DNA from: Microbacterium kunmingense
Lineage (GTDB): Bacteria > Actinomycetota > Actinomycetes > Actinomycetales > Microbacteriaceae
Direction of reading: 5' to 3'
Length of the DNA stretch: 64,000 nucleotides
Assembly: GCF_023155745.1 (NCBI RefSeq)
Contig: NZ_JAKNUS010000003.1
Span: forward strand, 310,001-374,000
Shown here: piece after piece, positions 59,774-64,000 of the stretch
Position numbering within the stretch: the first letter of the stretch is position 1
Layout: every line of letters begins with the position of its first letter
Notes under the pieces: model-generated
The model's input: only the letters and a program-made list of their open reading frames with translations
What the model was told of the DNA's origin: nothing
The model's database searches: none
Program-made: the position numbers and the translations under genes

Positions 59774-61540
59774 ATGCCTCGAATCGCCAAGGTGCTCATC
59801 GCAAACCGCGGCGAGATCGCCGTCCGCGTCATCCGTGCCGCCCGCGACGCCGGGAAGGCCTCCGTCGCCGTCTACGCCGACCAGGACCGCGACGCCCTGC
59901 ACGCCCGCCTCGCCGACGAGGCGTACGCCCTCGAAGGCGCCACGAGCGCCGAGACGTACCTGTCGATCGACAAGATCCTCTCCGTGGCCCGCCGCTCCGG
60001 CGCGGACGCGGTGCACCCCGGCTACGGGTTCCTCGCCGAGAACGCCGACTTCGCCCGCGCGGTCATCGGCGCGGGCCTGGTGTGGATCGGCCCGTCGCCC
60101 GAAGCCATCGAGGCGCTCGGCGACAAGGTGACCGCCCGCGCCGTCGCCGAGAAGGTCGGCGCTCCCCTGGCGCCGGGAACGCCGGGGCCGGTCGCCGGCG
60201 CCGACGACGTCGTCGCCTTCGCCGAGTCGGTCGGGCTTCCGATCGCGATCAAGGCGGCCTACGGCGGCGGCGGGCGGGGCCTGAAGGTCGCGCGGACGCT
60301 CCACGAGGTGCCCGAGATGTTCGAGTCGGCGACCCGCGAGGCGATCGCGGCCTTCGGACGCGGCGAATGCTTCGTGGAGAAGTACCTCGACAAGCCGCGG
60401 CACGTCGAGACGCAGTGCCTGGCCGACAGCGCCGGCAACGTCGTGGTGGTCTCCACCCGTGACTGCTCGCTCCAGCGCCGCCACCAGAAGCTCGTCGAGG
60501 AGGCGCCGGCACCGTTCCTCACCGACGAGCAGAACCGCATCCTCTACGACGCCTCCAAGGCGATCCTCCGAGAGGTCGGGTACCTCGGCGCGGGCACGTG
60601 CGAGTTCCTCATCGGCGCCGACGGCACGATCTCGTTCCTCGAGGTCAACACCCGCCTGCAGGTGGAGCACCCCGTCTCGGAGGAGGTGACCGGGCTCGAC
60701 CTCGTGCGCGAGCAGTTCCGCCTCGCCGAGGGCGAGGAGCTCGGCTACGACGACCCGGCGCCGGTCGGACACTCGATCGAGTTCCGCATCAACGGCGAAG
60801 ACCCCGGGCGCGGCTTCCTCCCCCAGCCGGGCCCCATCCACGTGTTCAAGACCTTCGGCGGACCGGGCCTGCGCCTGGACTCCGGCGTCACCGCCGGCGA
60901 CAGCGTCTCCGGCGCGTTCGACTCGCTGCTGGCGAAGATCATCGTCACCGGCCGCGACCGCGCCGAGGCGCTCGAGCGCGCGCGGCGGGCTCTCGACGAG
61001 TTCGAGGTGGCGGGCCTTCCCACGGTGCTGCCCTTCCATCGCAAGGTGGTCCGCGACCCCGCCTTCACCGCCGAGGACGGCGTGTTCGGCGTGTACACGC
61101 GGTGGATCGAGACGGAATTCGACAACGACATCCCGCCGTGGGACGGCGAGCTCGACGCCCCGGCTCCCGGCGAGGGGCGCCACACCGTCGTCGTCGAGGT
61201 GAGCGGCAAACGTCTCGAGGTGAGCCTCCCCGACCGGGTCGCCACCACGTCGCACACCGCCGGCCGGCCCGCCGCGGTGCCGCCCTCGCGACGCTCCCAC
61301 ACCGCCTCGGCGGTCGCGGGCGCGTCGGGTGACGCGGTGAAGGCGCCGATGCAGGCGACGATCGTCAAGGTCGCCGTGGCGGAGGGGCAGCAGGTCGTCA
61401 AAGGAGACCTCGTCGTGGTGCTGGAGGCCATGAAGATGGAGCAGCCCATCCAGGCCCACAAGGACGGCACCGTCGGCGCCATCAACGCCGACCCGGGCAC
61501 GACGGTCTCCGCCGGGCACCAGCTGCTGACGATCGCGTAG
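59774..61540 (+). CDS. accA: Acyl-CoA carboxylase alpha subunit (biotin carboxylase + BCCP)
   Basis: A 588-residue AccA3-type protein. Biotin carboxylase domain 1-450: [37 protein letters not shown], the ATP loop [36 protein letters not shown] and [18 protein letters not shown]. After a linker, the C-terminal biotinyl domain (about 520-588) has [10 protein letters not shown] with the biotinylated Lys about 554. It carboxylates biotin for transfer by AccD, so this gene, accD-accE and birA form one functional set. The symbol follows mycobacterial usage. Confidence 0.96.
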   Translation: MPRIAKVLIANRGEIAVRVIRAARDAGKASVAVYADQDRDALHARLADEAYALEGATSAETYLSIDKILSVARRSGADAVHPGYGFLAENADFARAVIGAGLVWIGPSPEAIEALGDKVTARAVAEKVGAPLAPGTPGPVAGADDVVAFAESVGLPIAIKAAYGGGGRGLKVARTLHEVPEMFESATREAIAAFGRGECFVEKYLDKPRHVETQCLADSAGNVVVVSTRDCSLQRRHQKLVEEAPAPFLTDEQNRILYDASKAILREVGYLGAGTCEFLIGADGTISFLEVNTRLQVEHPVSEEVTGLDLVREQFRLAEGEELGYDDPAPVGHSIEFRINGEDPGRGFLPQPGPIHVFKTFGGPGLRLDSGVTAGDSVSGAFDSLLAKIIVTGRDRAEALERARRALDEFEVAGLPTVLPFHRKVVRDPAFTAEDGVFGVYTRWIETEFDNDIPPWDGELDAPAPGEGRHTVVVEVSGKRLEVSLPDRVATTSHTAGRPAAVPPSRRSHTASAVAGASGDAVKAPMQATIVKVAVAEGQQVVKGDLVVVLEAMKMEQPIQAHKDGTVGAINADPGTTVSAGHQLLTIA

Positions 61541-61621
61541 CGCCGCCCCCGCGCGGGCCGCCGCGCCGCGGCATCCCTCCCCACCCCGCCCGACAGCGCG
61601 CGCGTTCGGGGCGCCTTTCGT

Positions 61622-61652
61622 CGTTCGGGGCGCGACGATCGCGCCCCGAACG
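61622..61652. terminator. Bidirectional terminator between the carboxylase and esterase genes
   Basis: A perfect 13-base stem (CGTTCGGGGCGCG 61622-61634, reverse complement 61640-61652) with the loop ACGAT, between convergent genes. A second GCGTTCGGGGCGCC copy at about 61602-61615 lies just upstream. Confidence 0.85.
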
Positions 61653-61711
61653 GAAATGGGTGCCCCGAGCACCCGGGATCGACGCGCGCGGCCGGCGCGC
61701 GGTGTGACCCG

Positions 61712-62833
61712 CTACGTGGCGCGCAGCTTCGCGAGGAAGGCAGCGGTGCGCTCGAACGCCACGTCTCCCTCGGGCACCTGGACGTCGGGGAAGAAGTAGA
61801 ACCCGTGCGGCATCCCCTCGGGGAAGTAGCCGTCGACCGTGACGCCCTCGGCGGCGAGCGCCTCGGCGAACGCCTTCGCGGAATCGACGATCGGGTCATG
61901 GGTCCCGGTGGCGAGGAAGGTCGGCGGGTAGCCGGCGAGATCGCCGTAGATGGGGCTCGCGAGCGGGTCGGTCCAGGGCGTCGTCGGCAGATAGGCCCCC
62001 CGGATGAACCCGAAGAACGCGCTGTCGTAGACGATCCCCCGCGGCGCCTGCGCCTGGAAGGACGGCCACCTCTCCTGCGCGAAGTCGACGAACGCGCCGT
62101 ACATCAGCACCGCGTCGGGGGCGGCGAGCCCGCGCTCGCGCGTGAGGAGAGGCAGTGCCGCGGCGAAGTTCGACCCGGCCGAGTCGCCCGCGACGGCCAC
62201 CCACCCCGGGTCGCCGCCGAGCCGGTGCGCGTCGGTGCGGAGCCACGCGTACAGGTCGGCGACATCCTCGAGCGGGGTCGGGAAGGGGTACTCCGGCGCG
62301 AGCCGGTAGTTGGCCGAGACCACGATCACCCCGTTGTCCTTCGCGAGGCGCCGGGTGATGTAGTCGGTGTCGGCAGCCGATCCGACGGTGAACCCGCCGC
62401 CGTGGACATACAGGATGACGCCGAGCGCGTCGCCGGGGGCGACACCCTGCGGGCGGTAGACGAGGGCGGAGGCGACGCCGTCGCGCACGGGCAGGTACAC
62501 CGTGTCGACATCGACGTCGGGCACCGCCTCGGCGCCGGTGGGCGGCACGAGGGCAGGGTCGGGCTTGACGCGGTCCTGACCGATGTAGCCCGTGCGCACC
62601 GGGAGAATCATCATGTCGCGCAGCGCCACGGGTTGACGGTTGTTGGCGATCACCCGGTAGGAGGGCATCGCCGGATCATTCGGCTCGATGTAACTCAGCC
62701 CGTCGATCTCGCGGACGACCGTCACATCGACCTGGCCGTCGGGTACCGACAGCAGGGAGGGATCGATCGGACCGGATGCTGCGGGGGCGGCGTCGGCGCT
62801 CGACATCGAGCGCGCCGCGGGATTGATCGGCAC
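61712..62833 (-). CDS. Alpha/beta hydrolase, hormone-sensitive-lipase (HSL) family esterase
   Basis: A 373-residue esterase. The HGGG oxyanion motif is at 144-147 (YVHGGGFTVGS), the nucleophile in GDSAG (Ser218), YRLAPEYPFPTPLEDV follows the HSL pattern, and the C-terminal Asp and His are in GTHDPIVDS and GMPHGFYFF. It would act on short-chain acyl esters; the physiological substrate is unknown. The N-terminal 110 residues are an extended cap. GTG start at 62833 follows TAGACT by 6 bases; no signal peptide. Confidence 0.9.
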   Translation of the reverse strand: MPINPAARSMSSADAAPAASGPIDPSLLSVPDGQVDVTVVREIDGLSYIEPNDPAMPSYRVIANNRQPVALRDMMILPVRTGYIGQDRVKPDPALVPPTGAEAVPDVDVDTVYLPVRDGVASALVYRPQGVAPGDALGVILYVHGGGFTVGSAADTDYITRRLAKDNGVIVVSANYRLAPEYPFPTPLEDVADLYAWLRTDAHRLGGDPGWVAVAGDSAGSNFAAALPLLTRERGLAAPDAVLMYGAFVDFAQERWPSFQAQAPRGIVYDSAFFGFIRGAYLPTTPWTDPLASPIYGDLAGYPPTFLATGTHDPIVDSAKAFAEALAAEGVTVDGYFPEGMPHGFYFFPDVQVPEGDVAFERTAAFLAKLRAT

Positions 62834-62839
62834 GGGGGC

Positions 62840-62845
62840 AGTCTA
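62840..62845 (-). promoter_or_regulatory. Leaderless -10 (TAGACT) of the esterase gene
   Basis: TAGACT on the minus strand lies exactly 6 bases before the GTG at 62833. Confidence 0.5.
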
Positions 62846-62861
62846 GGGGTCGCCCCCACCG

Positions 62862-62972
62862 CTCGTTGAGCGCGGAGCGCGGTGCGTTTCGACTCGCTGC
62901 GCTCGCTCAACGACCGGGTCGACGCACCCCCCCCGGTCGTTGAGCGAGGAGCGCAGCGACGAGACGAAACGC
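62862..62972. repeat. Interspersed repeat cluster, three copies, two inverted to each other
   Basis: A truncated copy (62862-62880), an inverted copy identical over 32 bases to 20137-20168 (62884-62915), and a diverged forward copy (62935-62972, GGTCGTTGAGCGAGGAGCGC onward). The inverted pair can form a long hairpin in the gap between the esterase and lpdA, possibly ending lpdA transcription. Confidence 0.85.
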
Positions 62973-62988
62973 TCGCCGGGCGAGCGGG

Positions 62989-64000
62989 TCAGACCTGCGC
63001 GGCGTCCATCGGACGGTCGACGATGTGCATCGCGCGCGCGGCGTCGGTGATGCTCCCCGAGAGCGACGGGTAGACCGCGAACACCCGCGACACCTGGTCG
63101 ACCGTGAGCCGGCGCTCCACGGCGATCGCGATCGGATAGATCAGCTCCGAGGCACGCGGGGCGACGATGACCCCGCCGATGACGGTGCCGCTCCCGCGGC
63201 GGGCGATCAGCTTGACGAAGCCGTCACGCACGCCCATCATCTTCGCCCGCGGGTTGGCCGAGAGGGGGAGCTTCAGCACGAGTCCGTCGGCGTCGCCGGA
63301 GGTGACATCCTTCTCCTGGAATCCGACCGTGGCGATCTCGGGAGCGGTGAAGATGTTCGAGGTGATGCGGCGCTGCTCGAGCGGGATGACGACGTCGCCG
63401 AGCGCGTGGAACACGGCGGTGCGGCCCTGCATCGAGGCGACCGAGGCGAGCGGCACGAAGGTGGTGCAGTCTCCCGCCGCGTAGATGTTCGGCACGCTCG
63501 TACGCGCGACCCGGTTGACCTGGATGTGGCCGGAGTCGGTCATCTGCACGCCGGCCTGCTCGAGGCCGATGCCGGCGGTGTTGGGGATGGCGCCCACCGC
63601 CATGAGGCAGTGACTCCCCTCCACGACACGGCCGTCGCCGAGGGTCACGCGGACTCCGTCGCCGGTGTTCTCGACACTCTCGGCACGGCAGCGCGACAGC
63701 ACCGTCATCCCGCCGCGCTTGAACACCTTCTCCAGCACGGCCGCGGCGTCGGCATCCTCCCCGGGAAGCACCTGGTCGCGGCTGGAGATGAGCGTGACCT
63801 CGGCGCCGAGGTTCATGTAGGCCGAGGCGAATTCGGCCCCGGTGACCCCCGACCCCACGACGATGAGGTGGGACGGGAGGGCGTTCATGCTGTAGAGCTG
63901 CGTCCACGTGAGGATGCGCTGCCCGTCGGGCTTGGCGCTCGGGAGCTGACGGGGTGAGGCGCCGACCGAGACGACCAGGGTGTCGGCCTCGACCCGGTCG
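62989..64000 (-). CDS. lpdA: NAD(P)/FAD flavoprotein disulfide reductase family, LpdA-like (N-terminus outside window)
   Basis: The frame is open to the window edge, so roughly the first quarter is missing. Visible parts: a second nucleotide-binding fold (LIVVGSGVTGAEFASAYMNLGAEVTLI), the FAD-binding VPNIYAAGDCT, and the dimerisation domain (ITSNIFTAPEIATVGFQEKD, SGSITDAARAMHIVDRP). The last part lacks the His-Glu pair typical of true disulfide reductases, as in mycobacterial LpdA (Rv3303c), a quinone reductase, so I favour that role over lipoamide dehydrogenase. An internal ATG at 63888 is not the start. Confidence 0.85.
   Translation of the reverse strand, partial: DRVEADTLVVSVGASPRQLPSAKPDGQRILTWTQLYSMNALPSHLIVVGSGVTGAEFASAYMNLGAEVTLISSRDQVLPGEDADAAAVLEKVFKRGGMTVLSRCRAESVENTGDGVRVTLGDGRVVEGSHCLMAVGAIPNTAGIGLEQAGVQMTDSGHIQVNRVARTSVPNIYAAGDCTTFVPLASVASMQGRTAVFHALGDVVIPLEQRRITSNIFTAPEIATVGFQEKDVTSGDADGLVLKLPLSANPRAKMMGVRDGFVKLIARRGSGTVIGGVIVAPRASELIYPIAIAVERRLTVDQVSRVFAVYPSLSGSITDAARAMHIVDRPMDAAQV

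Overview
The window is high-GC actinobacterial DNA. Gene content points to the family Microbacteriaceae, and Microbacterium or a close relative is my best guess. The signs are a WhiB2-type regulator, an acyl-CoA carboxylase with a separate epsilon subunit, DUF3499, DUF5719 and DUF6541 proteins, a furA-katG pair, an RmlC-RmlD fusion, and many genes with a TANNNT hexamer 6-9 bases before the start codon (leaderless transcription). I see no rRNA, tRNA, CRISPR array, integrase or transposase. Both window edges cut a gene: a DUF58 protein on the left and an LpdA-like flavoprotein on the right.

Layout. 1-2 kb: DUF58 protein and an aquaporin. 2-5 kb: katG and furA with a perfect palindromic operator. 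5.0-5.8 kb: a non-coding array of hairpin-forming repeats. 5.8-7.7 kb: a divergent SpoIIM-like / RDD membrane pair. 7.7-16.1 kb: ahcY, DUF3499, a metallopeptidase-family protein, DUF5719, a large glycosyltransferase/membrane protein, whiB2-like and manA. 16.1-47.7 kb: a large cell-surface glycan locus. 47.7-51.1 kb: purE, purK, a PH-domain protein and birA. 51.1-52.5 kb: a DUF559 nuclease-like gene flanked by two related 74-base elements. 52.6-61.5 kb: accD-accE, then a block on the other strand (membrane protein, sensor kinase, response regulator, RNA methyltransferase), then maf and the biotin carboxylase/BCCP gene. 61.7-64 kb: an HSL-type esterase and lpdA.

The two flanks match, in gene order as I remember it, the Mycobacterium tuberculosis block from sahH (Rv3248c) through manA, Rv3258c, Rv3259 and whiB2 to rmlD, an LCP protein, purE, purK, birA, accD5, accE5, maf and accA3. 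The glycan locus therefore sits inside an old conserved neighbourhood and looks like its exchangeable part.

The glycan locus encodes dTDP-L-rhamnose synthesis (rmlA, rmlB, fused rmlC-rmlD) and UDP-galactofuranose synthesis (glf). It has about ten glycosyltransferases, two of them with GlfT-like motifs. Assembly and export are covered by two separate ABC-2 exporters, one MOP-type flippase and two O-antigen-ligase-like proteins. It also has two acyltransferase-3/SGNH O-acylases, a secreted cell-wall-hydrolase-like protein, and an LCP ligase that could attach polymer to peptidoglycan. Together these suggest a rhamnose- and galactofuranose-containing wall polysaccharide with acyl decoration. By eye the middle of the locus is somewhat less GC-rich than the flanks.

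Observations most worth following: the paired 74-base elements around the DUF559 gene, the hairpin array beside furA, the near-uniform leaderless promoter layout, the glycosyltransferase at 44133 with no ATG/GTG/TTG start, and a stem-loop-rich interval after accE.
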